From Pseudomonadota bacterium (lineage in GTDB: Bacteria > Pseudomonadota > Alphaproteobacteria > Reyranellales > Reyranellaceae): a stretch of DNA of 57,756 nucleotides. Where the stretch lies: NCBI GenBank assembly GCA_020160955.1, contig JAIUOX010000015.1, forward strand, positions 1 through 57,756, in the 5' to 3' direction. A program made the translations under genes and the position numbers. Of the stretch, positions 16,529 through 24,508 are shown one piece after another. Within the stretch, counting starts at the first letter, position 1; the number at the start of each line of letters is the position of its first letter. The notes beneath the pieces were generated by a model. The model made no database searches and was not told the DNA's origin. It saw only the letters and a program-made list of their open reading frames with translations.

Positions 16529-18574
16529 TCAGTAGTGGCCGGCGAGTTCCGGGGAAATGGCGGCGACCTTGGTCGAGTAGAGGTAGGCGCCCTTCTTGTT
16601 GCCCCACCACACGATCTCGCGGCACCATTTCTGGAAGTCGTCGTAGGGCCGCGCCGAGCGGTCGATCTGCACGACCGACGGCGCCTCGCGCAGGGTCGGC
16701 TGCTCGCCGTCGCGCACCTTCTGCCAGTACTCCAGGAGGTTGTAGCGCAGCTTGATCGAGGTGTTTTCCTTCACGAACGGTTGGTGGACCAACGCGTGGT
16801 TCAGGCGGATCGCCTCGTCGAGGATGTCGACCGGCAGGTCGGAGGCGCGGGCCTTCACGGTCTCGGCCAGCAGGCGGCCGGCTTCCTCGTAGAAGGCGCT
16901 AAACTTGCCCTTGGCGGTCAGCTCGACGAAGATGAACTCGTCGGCCGGCCAGTAGATGTTCAGGTACTCGCGCGAGAACACGTACTCCGCCCCGCCCTGC
17001 TGGATCGACTCGGCCTCCTTCTCGAAGAAGGCATTGATCTCGGCGATCAGCGGGAAGCGCTTCGGATCGGCGGCCATGAAGGCCTCGATCATGTCGCGGT
17101 AGCCGATGCCCGAGATGCCGTGCGCCAGGATCAGCGGGATCTGGAACAGCTTGTCGAAGTGCAGCAGCGCGGTCATCCAGCAGAACGACCGGGTGCGGCG
17201 CCAGTCGGCATAGGGCATCGCCGCCGTCGCGACCACGAGGTCCTGGACCTCGGGCACGTCGTCGTCGAGCTCGATGCGCTCGCCGTGGATGTTGATGATC
17301 TTCGACTCGACCGTGACCATGCCGTACTTGGCCTGGTAGGCGGCATCGCCCATCTCGGCGTTCGGCAGGATCGACAGGTTGTTGAACTGGACGCGATTGT
17401 GCTGGCCGTTCTCGATCAGCTGGTCGACGCCCTTCACGAACGATTCGTAGGTCTCGCCCGGCAGGCCGAGGATCAGGTCGGAATAGGTCTCGACCTTGTC
17501 GCGGGTGAACCGGCGCTGCAGTTCCATGTAGGTGCTGAGCGCGATGTTGTCGCGCTTGATCGCCTCGAGCGTCGTCTTGTCGACGCTCTGCATCGACAGC
17601 GCCACGCCCTTGTTGAGGCCGGCGTCCGACAGGATCTTCTGGGTCTCGTAGGCGCGCTCGGTGGCGTTCTTGGTGTTCTGCACCGACAGCGCGACCGGGA
17701 ATCCGGTCTTCTTCTTCACGTCGGCGACGTAGTTGGCGATGTCGACGTCGCGCTTCTGGATGCCGAAGTTGGCGTCGCAGCAGAAGATGTACTCGATCTT
17801 GTTCTTCGCGAACCAGTCGACCTCGCGGTACAGCCGCTCCTCGCCGAACTTGGTGACCTTGCCCGCGGTCGCCGAACCCCAGTCGCAGAAGGTGCAGCGG
17901 AACGGGCAGCCGCGGTTGGTTTCCCACAGGCCGATCCAGCTCTCGCCCGGGTTGGCCGTCATGATGGCGTCGAACGCGCCTTCCAGGAACGGCGACGGGA
18001 TCTGGTCGAGGTCGCGGACGCGGTCGATGTTGGCGTTGCGCACGAACTTGCCGTCCGGCAGCACCATGCTGATGCCGGGCAGCGTCGTCCAGGCGGCGCG
18101 GTCGCGGAAGACCTCGAGGAACTTCAGGAAGGTGCGCTCGCCCTCGTTGTGGACGGCGAGATCGATCTGCGGGTTGGCCCGCAGGAACGCCTCGGGCTGG
18201 TCAGGCACGTGCGGGCCGCCGAACACGATCACGATGTTCGGACGGATCGCCTTGAGGCGGCGCGCGATCTCGAGCGAGATGCGACCGTTCCAGACGTAGG
18301 TGCTGAAGCCGACGAGGTCGGCGTCCTTCAGCGCCTCGACGGCGTCGGCGATGCGCACGCGCTTGTAGAGCGGCGGCATGAAGTCGTAGAGGCTCGGATC
18401 GGCCGCCATCTTCTGCACGTAGGTCTGCAGCAGCGCGACCGAGTACGGCAGGTAGTTCTGGCCCGAGAAGGAGTTGTTGATCTGCACCAGGCCGATCCGG
18501 ATCGGCGTGCTGCCCGTGGCCTTGGTTGCCGATCCACCGGCGCCTGGAGTTGCGTGTTGATTGGCGGTGACCAT
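16529..18574 (-). CDS. B12-binding-type radical SAM protein, 681 aa
   Basis: A class B radical SAM enzyme. The N-terminal part (residues about 25-160) resembles a cobalamin-binding Rossmann domain (DLVGFSTYVWNG, IVIVFGGPHVPDQP), although no clear DxHxxG cobalamin motif is visible. The radical SAM core has the 4Fe-4S motif CPFRCTFC with Cys223, Cys227 and Cys230, followed by YIFCCDANFGIQKRD and LILGLPGETYESF. The C-terminal 200 residues are of unknown role. Such enzymes methylate unactivated carbons or rearrange substrates in secondary and sugar metabolism. It is paired with an aldo/keto reductase. The ATG at 18574 has no visible ribosome binding site, and a promoter-like element sits so close that the transcript could be leaderless. 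Confidence 0.85.
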   Translation of the reverse strand: MVTANQHATPGAGGSATKATGSTPIRIGLVQINNSFSGQNYLPYSVALLQTYVQKMAADPSLYDFMPPLYKRVRIADAVEALKDADLVGFSTYVWNGRISLEIARRLKAIRPNIVIVFGGPHVPDQPEAFLRANPQIDLAVHNEGERTFLKFLEVFRDRAAWTTLPGISMVLPDGKFVRNANIDRVRDLDQIPSPFLEGAFDAIMTANPGESWIGLWETNRGCPFRCTFCDWGSATAGKVTKFGEERLYREVDWFAKNKIEYIFCCDANFGIQKRDVDIANYVADVKKKTGFPVALSVQNTKNATERAYETQKILSDAGLNKGVALSMQSVDKTTLEAIKRDNIALSTYMELQRRFTRDKVETYSDLILGLPGETYESFVKGVDQLIENGQHNRVQFNNLSILPNAEMGDAAYQAKYGMVTVESKIINIHGERIELDDDVPEVQDLVVATAAMPYADWRRTRSFCWMTALLHFDKLFQIPLILAHGISGIGYRDMIEAFMAADPKRFPLIAEINAFFEKEAESIQQGGAEYVFSREYLNIYWPADEFIFVELTAKGKFSAFYEEAGRLLAETVKARASDLPVDILDEAIRLNHALVHQPFVKENTSIKLRYNLLEYWQKVRDGEQPTLREAPSVVQIDRSARPYDDFQKWCREIVWWGNKKGAYLYSTKVAAISPELAGHY

Positions 18575-18581
18575 GAGAATA

Positions 18582-18610
18582 GAAGTAAGGCGTAGTTTGC
18601 TGCAACGCAA
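18582..18610 (-). promoter_or_regulatory. Candidate promoter at the radical SAM start, possibly leaderless
   Basis: On the minus strand TTGCGT, 17 bases, TACTTC. A transcription start about seven bases past the second hexamer would fall on the ATG at 18574. No Shine-Dalgarno sequence precedes that ATG, which is consistent with leaderless translation but does not prove it. Confidence 0.3.
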
Positions 18611-18640
18611 TGCCGATTTGTGCTTGCCGCTCGCTGTCCG

Positions 18641-18663
18641 GGGGCTGCTTTGCGGCCCCTTTT
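18641..18663 (+). terminator. Intrinsic-terminator-like hairpin upstream of the SDR gene
   Basis: GGGGCTGC and GCGGCCCC pair with one G-T wobble around a TTT loop, and TTTT follows on the plus strand. This is the most terminator-like element in the window. It is 27 bases upstream of the ATG at 18690, in a divergent region, so on the plus strand it would act as a leader attenuator or stop read-through from the divergent side. No rightward gene ends here. Confidence 0.5.
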
Positions 18664-18689
18664 CAATCACTTAAATCCTGTTGGGACGA

Positions 18690-19664
18690 ATGGACTTTAG
18701 CGGCAAGAAGGTGCTCGTCGCCGGTGGCGCGGGCTTCCTTGGAACGAACCTTGCTTTGAACCTTGCCCGGCGCGGCGCCCACCTCCGTCTTACAACGCAC
18801 CGCAATCCCCTGCAGGCCGACTTCGGCGGCGCCGAAGTGCTGACGCTGGACCTTCGCGACGGCGCCAATTGCCGGCGCGCGGTCGAGGGCATGGACTACG
18901 TCTTCCTGTGCGCGGCGCACACCTCGGGGGCCGCGGTGATCCGCGCCAACCCGCTGTCGCACGTCACGCCGAACGTGCTGATCAACACCCAGATGCTCGA
19001 GGCCGCCCACCAGGCCGGCGTGTCGCGCTTCTGCTTCATCTCGACCGGCGCCGCCTACCCGCCGACCGGCAACCGCGCGGTGGCCGAGGGCGAGATGTTC
19101 GACGGCGACCCGCACGACGTCTACTTCGCCGCCGGCTGGATGAAGCGCTATGCCGAGGTCCTCTGCCGGACCTACGCCGAGAAGATCGTCAACCCGATGC
19201 CCACGGTCGTCGTAAGGCCTTCCAACGTCTACGGGCCCTACGACAAGTTCGACTTCGCGGTGAGCCACGTCACGGCCGCGCAGATCCGCCGCGTCGCCGA
19301 GCGCCAGAAGCCGCTCGAGGTATGGGGCACCGGCGAGGACATCCGCGACCTGATCTATGTCGACGACTTCATCGAGGGCCTGCTCGCCGCCTTCGCGACC
19401 AGCGACCCCTTCTACACCGTGAACATCTGTTCAGGCCGTGGCCATTCGGTGCGCGAGATCCTGCAGACGATCCTCGCGGTCGACGGCTTCACCGACGCCG
19501 ACGTGCGCTACGACCCGTCACGGCCAAGCACGATCCCCGTCCGCCTGATGGACGACGGCAAGGCTCGCCGGGACCTCGGCTTCGCGCCCAAGGTCCCGCT
19601 CGAGGAAGGGATCCGTCGAACCCTCGCCTGGTATCGTCAGAACGGTCCGCGGAACCGCTTGTAG
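18690..19664 (+). CDS. SDR-family NAD-dependent epimerase/reductase, 324 aa
   Basis: Extended SDR resembling GDP-sugar reductases and epimerases. The Rossmann motif is VAGGAGFLGTNLA at residues about 10-22; the Ser/Thr active-site strand is FCFISTGAAYPP; VVRPSNVYGPYDKFD is the substrate-binding segment. The usual YxxxK is replaced by AGWMKRY: the Lys is retained but Ala stands where Tyr is expected. The gene at 7192-8145 has the same unusual region. In a 6-deoxyheptose route it would be a candidate 4-reductase acting after the dehydratase and 3,5-epimerase. The ATG at 18690 was chosen over a TTG nine bases upstream; the ribosome binding site is weak. Its end overlaps the convergent E1 beta gene by 28 bases. 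Confidence 0.85.
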   Translation: MDFSGKKVLVAGGAGFLGTNLALNLARRGAHLRLTTHRNPLQADFGGAEVLTLDLRDGANCRRAVEGMDYVFLCAAHTSGAAVIRANPLSHVTPNVLINTQMLEAAHQAGVSRFCFISTGAAYPPTGNRAVAEGEMFDGDPHDVYFAAGWMKRYAEVLCRTYAEKIVNPMPTVVVRPSNVYGPYDKFDFAVSHVTAAQIRRVAERQKPLEVWGTGEDIRDLIYVDDFIEGLLAAFATSDPFYTVNICSGRGHSVREILQTILAVDGFTDADVRYDPSRPSTIPVRLMDDGKARRDLGFAPKVPLEEGIRRTLAWYRQNGPRNRL

Positions 19665-20725
19665 CCCTCGGTCATCGACTTCTCGGTCGGCAGGGCGAGG
19701 CCATGGCCGGCGCCCTTCGCCTGCGTCATGATCGCGTCGACCGTCTCGCGCTGGCTCGGGTAGTAGATGTCCTCGAGGCTCTTGGCGGTCGGGCACGGCG
19801 CCGGCGCCATGCCGAGCATCGCCGGCGGCTTCTTCAGCAGCGCCGGGTCGCGCATCACCAGCTGGCGGCAGACCTCCGAGGCGACGCCGTACTCGAGCCA
19901 CGACGTGTCGGCGATCACCAGGCTGCCGGTCTTCTTGACGCTGGCCGCGACGAGATCCCAATCCGGGTGGCTGATCGAGTTGAGGTCGATGACCTCGGCC
20001 GAGATCCCCGCCTTCTCGGCGACGTACTCGGCCGCGCGCAGCGCCTCGAGCACCATCACCGACGTCGCGACCACCGTCACATCCTTGCCCTCGCGCGCCA
20101 CGTAGCTGGTCAGCGGCACGGGCTTCGCCGACGACGACACCGTGAAGTCGAGGTTGTAGAGCAGGCGGTGCTCGATGCTGATCACCGGGCCCGGGTGCTT
20201 GTTGATGATCTGCGGGTACATGTCGAGGATCGCCTGGCTGGTCGACGGCATCACCACCGTCAGGCCCGGGTAGTGGGCGAACGTCGACTGCGGGCTCTGC
20301 GAGTGCTGCGCGCCCTGCCCCCAGCTGCGACCGACGACCAGGCGGATCAGCATCGGGCAGCTCATCAGGCCGCCGAACATGTAGCGATACTTGGCCGCGA
20401 GGTTCACGATCTGGTTCATCGCCAGGAAGGTGAAGTCGGCGCGGATGTGCGTCGTGATCGGGTAGTCGCCGACCAGCGCCGCGCCGATCGCGATGCCGGT
20501 CATGCCCTCTTCCATCAGCGGCACGTCGAACACGCGCGACGCGCCGTACTTCTCGGCAAGCCCGGTGGTCGAACCGAAGATGCCTTTGAAGTCGTCGACA
20601 CCCTGACCCATGATGAAGACGTTGGGATGCTCGGCGAGGCCCGCGTCCATCGTCTCGAGCAGCGCGCCGGCGTACGACAGCACGCGCGTGTCCGCGGCGG
20701 GTTTCACGGCAGTCTTGGTGCTCAT
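19637..20725 (-). CDS. Thiamine-diphosphate enzyme, E1 beta-type subunit, 362 aa
   Basis: Beta subunit of an alpha-2-beta-2 2-oxoacid dehydrogenase E1-type enzyme. Visible family features are VFDVPLMEEGMTGIAIGAAL (with the Glu that activates thiamine diphosphate), the RADFTF and LVVGRSWGQGAQHSQS segments, and a transketolase C-terminal domain (EVIDLNSISHPDWD). Its ATG overlaps the alpha-subunit stop by one base, so the two subunits are translationally coupled. No E2 acyltransferase or E3 dihydrolipoamide dehydrogenase gene is present, and the surrounding genes make nucleotide sugars. It may therefore act as a stand-alone decarboxylating or ketol-transfer enzyme on a sugar. That role is inference. 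Confidence 0.88.
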   Translation of the reverse strand: MSTKTAVKPAADTRVLSYAGALLETMDAGLAEHPNVFIMGQGVDDFKGIFGSTTGLAEKYGASRVFDVPLMEEGMTGIAIGAALVGDYPITTHIRADFTFLAMNQIVNLAAKYRYMFGGLMSCPMLIRLVVGRSWGQGAQHSQSPQSTFAHYPGLTVVMPSTSQAILDMYPQIINKHPGPVISIEHRLLYNLDFTVSSSAKPVPLTSYVAREGKDVTVVATSVMVLEALRAAEYVAEKAGISAEVIDLNSISHPDWDLVAASVKKTGSLVIADTSWLEYGVASEVCRQLVMRDPALLKKPPAMLGMAPAPCPTAKSLEDIYYPSQRETVDAIMTQAKGAGHGLALPTEKSMTEGYKRFRGPF

Positions 20726-21651
20726 CAGATCACGTCCGTCAGAAGTTCAGCGCGTCCCGGCGCGGGGCTCGCTTCGGCGAAGGCCACGGCAGCGTCGATC
20801 TCCCGCATGATCTCCGGCGTCAGCGCCTCGACCAGCTTGGTGTCGACCAGCAGCGGGTCGCGCTTCTTGAAGGCCTCGACGCTGTCGCTGCTGCGGTAGT
20901 TAAAGTGGAAGTCCTCGCCCACGCCGACATGTTCCTTGTAGCGCGAGGTGACGATCTCGAGCACGAACGGCTCGCCGGCGCGGACCTTTTCCGCGGCCTC
21001 GAGCGTCGCCTGCCGGACCGCCATGATGTCCCAGCCTTCCTCGAGGCGGCGCGACTTGATGCCGTAGGCCGCCGCGTGCTCGGGCAGCCGGTAGGACTGG
21101 CGCACCGGGCGATGGCTGTGCACCGCGAGGCCGTTGTCCTCGCAGATGAACAGCACCGGCACCTTCATGACGGCGGCGAAGTTCAGGCTCTCGTGGTAGA
21201 CGCCCTCTTCGGTCGCACCGTCGCCGAAAACCGTCACGGCGATCCGCGACAGGCCGCGCCGCTTGAAGCTCAGCGCCGTGCCGACGGCGTGCGGCAGCGA
21301 GCTGGCGACCACCGCCGACGAGCCAAGCAGGCCGACCTCGGGGGCCGAGAGGTGCATCGAGCCGGCCTTGCCGCCCGAGATGCCGCCCTTGCGGCCGTAC
21401 AGCTCGGCGAACATGGCGTCGAGCGGGCCGCCCTTGGCGATGTAGAAGCCGTGCGACCGGTAGGTCGCGAACATGATGTCGTCCGGGCGCAGGCCGTCGC
21501 ACACGCCGACCGCGACCGATTCCTGGCCGATCGAGAGGTGCACCGGGCTCTGGATCCTGTCCGACGGGTAGAGGTCGATGATCCGTTCCTCGACCAGCCT
21601 GATGAGCAGCGCCGTGCGGAACAACCGGCGGTAAATCGCTTCTTCCTTCAC
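20725..21651 (-). CDS. Thiamine-diphosphate enzyme, E1 alpha-type subunit, 308 aa
   Basis: Alpha subunit partnering the E1 beta gene downstream. It contains the thiamine-diphosphate/Mg motif GDGATEEGVYHESLNFAAVM...CEDN (GDG to Asn), the entry region IMFATYRSHGFYIAKG, and GGKAGSMHL, all typical of PDH/acetoin dehydrogenase E1 alpha. It is slightly short for the family. The start is not ATG: a GTG at 21651 (or the adjacent TTG at 21654) has GGGGAG at good spacing, so this was preferred to a GTG at 21672. A promoter candidate is about 40 bases upstream. The phosphorylation loop of mitochondrial E1 alpha is not obvious. Confidence 0.87.
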   Translation of the reverse strand: MKEEAIYRRLFRTALLIRLVEERIIDLYPSDRIQSPVHLSIGQESVAVGVCDGLRPDDIMFATYRSHGFYIAKGGPLDAMFAELYGRKGGISGGKAGSMHLSAPEVGLLGSSAVVASSLPHAVGTALSFKRRGLSRIAVTVFGDGATEEGVYHESLNFAAVMKVPVLFICEDNGLAVHSHRPVRQSYRLPEHAAAYGIKSRRLEEGWDIMAVRQATLEAAEKVRAGEPFVLEIVTSRYKEHVGVGEDFHFNYRSSDSVEAFKKRDPLLVDTKLVEALTPEIMREIDAAVAFAEASPAPGRAELLTDVI

Positions 21652-21693
21652 CAATCGAACTCCCCGCGGCACGTAAGTTTCCCGGCCCGGGGA

Positions 21694-21722
21694 TAGCTAA
21701 CGGAGACGGTCGCCTCTTGCAA
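21694..21722 (-). promoter_or_regulatory. Candidate promoter for the E1 alpha-beta pair
   Basis: TTGCAA, 17 bases, TAGCTA on the minus strand. The TTG-to-TAGC spacing is the same as in the candidates at 5266-5294 and 26812-26840. The predicted transcript would have a leader of about 36 bases before the GTG at 21651. Confidence 0.4.
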
Positions 21723-21865
21723 TCGACTATCGCGGGGTTTCGCCCCCATCCCCGGCCCGCTTTTGCCGGCTCCCGGGGCCCCCGGCAGCGGTCCGGGTCC
21801 GGGGTGGCAATCCCCTCGCCTTTGCCTTAGAAGGCACCTCGCAAGTTAGCACGACGGAAGAATAA

Positions 21866-22885
21866 ATGGCGAAGCCGCGCGCACTCATCACGGGTATCAC
21901 GGGCATGGTGGGTTCCCACCTTGCCGAGTACCTGCTTGAGCACACCGACTGGGACGTGATCGGCATGTGCCGCTGGCGCAGCCCGCTCGACAACCTGGTC
22001 AACGTCGCGCCGCGCATCAACGCCAAGGACCGGGCTTCGCTGCTGTATGGCGACCTGCGCGACACGCTGTCGATCCAGAACGTGGTCGCCGAGGCCAAGC
22101 CGGACTACGTCTTCCACCTCGCCGCCCAGAGCTTCCCCCGCACCAGCTTCGACTCTCCGCTCGACACGCTCGACGCCAACGTCCAGGGCACGGTGCGCGT
22201 CCTCGACGCCCTGCGCCAGCACGCCCCGAAGTCGGTCATCCACGTCTGCGCCTCGTCCGAGGTCTTCGGCCGCGTGCCGAAGGAGAAGCTGCCGATCGAC
22301 GAGGAGTGCACCTTCCACCCGGCGTCGCCCTACGCGATCTCCAAGGTCGGCACCGACCTGGTCGGCCGTTTCTACGCCGAGGCGTACAACATGACCGTGA
22401 TGACGACCCGGATGTTCACGCACACCGGTCCTCGCCGCGGCGACGTGTTCGCCGAATCGACCTTCGCCAAGCAGATCGCGATGATCGAGGCCAAGCGCAT
22501 CCCGCCGGTCGTCAAGGTCGGCAACCTGCAGTCGCTGCGGACCGTCGCCGACGTGCGCGACGCGGTGCGCGCCTACTTCATGCTGGTCACGGTCAACCCG
22601 GTGCCCGGCGCCTACTACAACATCGGCGGCACCCATTCGTGCACCATCAAGGACATCCTCGACACGCTGATCTCCTATTCGACCGCGCGCGACGCGATCC
22701 GCGTCGAGGTCGACCCGGACCGGCTGCGCCCGATCGACGCCGACCTGCAGGTGCCGAACACCGCCAAGTTCCACGCCCACACGGGCTGGAAGCCCGAGAT
22801 CCCGTTCGAGAAGACCCTGCGCGACCTGCTGGACTATTGGCGCGAGCGCGTTGCAACCGAAGGCGACCGCTTCCTGACGCGCTGA
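21866..22885 (+). CDS. GDP-mannose 4,6-dehydratase-like NDP-sugar dehydratase, 339 aa
   Basis: Removes water from a GDP-hexose or GDP-heptose to give a 4-keto-6-deoxy sugar. The Rossmann motif is GITGMVGSHLAEYL; the active site is intact, with CASSEVFG (Ser/Glu region) and SPYAISK (Tyr-Lys); HTGPRRGDVFAES is the GMD-type nucleotide-sugar motif. Because the adjacent gene is an HddA-like heptose kinase and an HddC-GmhB fusion is in the locus, the likely substrate is GDP-D-glycero-manno-heptose, as in DmhA/DdahA-type enzymes, rather than GDP-mannose. The ATG has GGAAG upstream. It leads a rightward operon with the kinase and the 3,5-epimerase. Confidence 0.88.
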   Translation: MAKPRALITGITGMVGSHLAEYLLEHTDWDVIGMCRWRSPLDNLVNVAPRINAKDRASLLYGDLRDTLSIQNVVAEAKPDYVFHLAAQSFPRTSFDSPLDTLDANVQGTVRVLDALRQHAPKSVIHVCASSEVFGRVPKEKLPIDEECTFHPASPYAISKVGTDLVGRFYAEAYNMTVMTTRMFTHTGPRRGDVFAESTFAKQIAMIEAKRIPPVVKVGNLQSLRTVADVRDAVRAYFMLVTVNPVPGAYYNIGGTHSCTIKDILDTLISYSTARDAIRVEVDPDRLRPIDADLQVPNTAKFHAHTGWKPEIPFEKTLRDLLDYWRERVATEGDRFLTR

Positions 22886-22922
22886 GGCCGGACGGAAGAG
22901 AGCGAGAGTACTGGATACCGCT

Positions 22923-23945
22923 ATGCTGATGGCCATCTCACGCACGCCCTACCGCGTGTCGTTCTTCGGGGGCGGAACCGACTATCCCCCCTGGTACCGG
23001 CAACATGGCGGCGCCGTGCTGTCGATGGCCATCGACAAGTACTGCTACATCGGCGCCGGATTCCTGCCGCCGTTCTTCGGCATCCGCCACAGGGTCATCT
23101 GGTCCCACATCGAGACCGTGGCCTCGGCCGCCGAGATCCAGCACCCGGCCGTGCGCGTCGGGCTCGAGTATTGCGGCTTCGACGACAGCCAGGGCATGGA
23201 ACTGTTCCACCAGGGCGACCTGCCGGCCCGCTCGGGCATCGGCTCCAGTTCGTCCTTCGCGGTCGGCCTGATCAATTCCCTGTCGGTGATGAAGGGCAAG
23301 CGCCTCGACGCGAAGGCGCTGGCGCTGGGCGCCATCGACCTCGAGCAGAACAAGCTCAAGGAAGCGGTCGGCTGCCAGGACCAGATCGCCAGCGCCTACG
23401 GCGGCTTCAACATCGTGCGGTTCGAGCGCGACGATTCCTTCACCGTCACGCCGCTCGGCCTGAGCGACGGTCGCCGGCAGGAATTCGAGAGCTGGCTGAT
23501 GCTGTTCTACACCGGCAGCAGCCGCCTCTCGTCCGACTACGCCAAGCGGCTGATCCGCAACCTCGATTCCAACGCCAGGCACATGCAGCAGATGCACGAG
23601 ATGGTCGACGAGGGCGCCGCGCTGCTCCACGCCGGCAAGCTCGAGGAGTTCGGCAAGCTCTTGCACAAGGGCTGGACCCTCAAGCGCGCGCTGGCCAACG
23701 GCACCAGCAACAGCGCGATCGACCGCGTCTACGACGATGCGCTGCGCGCCGGCGCGATCGGCGGCAAGCTGCTCGGCGCCGGCGGCACGGGCTTCATGGT
23801 CTTCGTCGTGCCGCCCGACCGCCAGCCGGCGGTCGCCGCCGCGCTGTCGGACCTGATGACGGTGCCGATCAGCGTCGACTTCACCGGGTCGACGATCGTC
23901 TACGACCGGCAGGAAATGCTCGCGGCCGGCAGCACGCCCCGCTGA
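22923..23945 (+). CDS. hddA: GHMP kinase, D-glycero-D-manno-heptose 7-phosphate kinase-like (HddA), 340 aa
   Basis: Phosphorylates heptose 7-phosphate at C1 with ATP on the route to GDP-heptose. The N-terminus ISRTPYRVSFFGGGTDYP is the HddA-type GHMP motif 1; the ATP loop is LPARSGIGSSSSFAVGLIN; motif 3 is GGKLLGAGGTGFMVF near the C-terminus. Length fits the family. ATG codons at 22923 and 22929 are both possible; the second would give an N-terminus closer to known HddA. It lies 37 bases after the dehydratase and 17 before the epimerase. Other sugar 1-kinases of the GHMP type are possible, but the FFGGGTD opening and the fused GmhB support heptose. Confidence 0.85.
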   Translation: MLMAISRTPYRVSFFGGGTDYPPWYRQHGGAVLSMAIDKYCYIGAGFLPPFFGIRHRVIWSHIETVASAAEIQHPAVRVGLEYCGFDDSQGMELFHQGDLPARSGIGSSSSFAVGLINSLSVMKGKRLDAKALALGAIDLEQNKLKEAVGCQDQIASAYGGFNIVRFERDDSFTVTPLGLSDGRRQEFESWLMLFYTGSSRLSSDYAKRLIRNLDSNARHMQQMHEMVDEGAALLHAGKLEEFGKLLHKGWTLKRALANGTSNSAIDRVYDDALRAGAIGGKLLGAGGTGFMVFVVPPDRQPAVAAALSDLMTVPISVDFTGSTIVYDRQEMLAAGSTPR

Positions 23946-23962
23946 ACCCCCAGGAGGACGGC

Positions 23963-24463
23963 ATGGAAGTTTTCACGACGAAGCTCGAATCGGTCCTGCT
24001 GATCAAGCCGCCGACCATCTTCGAGGATTTCCGCGGCCACTACGTCGAGACGTACAACCGCAAGGCCTACTTCACGACGGGAATCCCGATCGACTTCATC
24101 CAGGATGACATCTCGGTGTCGTACCGCAACGTGCTGCGCGGCATCCACGGCGACAGCAAGACCTGGAAGCTGATCTCCTGCCTGCAGGGCAGCTTCTACA
24201 TGGTGGTCGTGAACAACGATCCGACCTCGTCGCAGTATCGCCAGTGGGAGTCGTTCACCCTGTCGGAGACCAACCGCCTGCAGGTCCTGGTGCCGCCGAA
24301 GTTCGGCAACGGCCACCTCGTGATGAGCGAGCAGGCGATCTTCCACTACAAGCAGAGCACCGAGTACGACCGTGCGGGCCAGTTCACGCTGCGCTGGAAC
24401 GACCCGGAACTGAAGATCTGGTGGCCGATCTCGAACCCGATCACCTCGGTCCGCGACCAGTAA
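23963..24463 (+). CDS. RmlC-like NDP-sugar 3,5-epimerase, 166 aa (DdahB/MlghB type)
   Basis: Cupin-type epimerase inverting C3 and/or C5 of a 4-keto-6-deoxy sugar. It is shorter than RmlC. By memory it closely resembles Campylobacter heptose epimerases in the pattern NVLRGIHGDSKTWKLISC, VLVPPKFGNGHLV, QFTLRWNDPELKIWWP. The His in RGIHGD would be the catalytic base, as in the family. The ATG has an AGGAGG five bases away, the best ribosome binding site in this operon. Together with the GMD-like gene it suggests a GDP-6-deoxyheptose of altered configuration such as altro or a related form. The final stereochemistry depends on the 4-reductase and cannot be read from sequence. Confidence 0.87.
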   Translation: MEVFTTKLESVLLIKPPTIFEDFRGHYVETYNRKAYFTTGIPIDFIQDDISVSYRNVLRGIHGDSKTWKLISCLQGSFYMVVVNNDPTSSQYRQWESFTLSETNRLQVLVPPKFGNGHLVMSEQAIFHYKQSTEYDRAGQFTLRWNDPELKIWWPISNPITSVRDQ

Positions 24464-24508
24464 GGGCGCGTCCCGCCCCTCTTCCCCGTCGATCCGCGCG
24501 CGGCCGTC

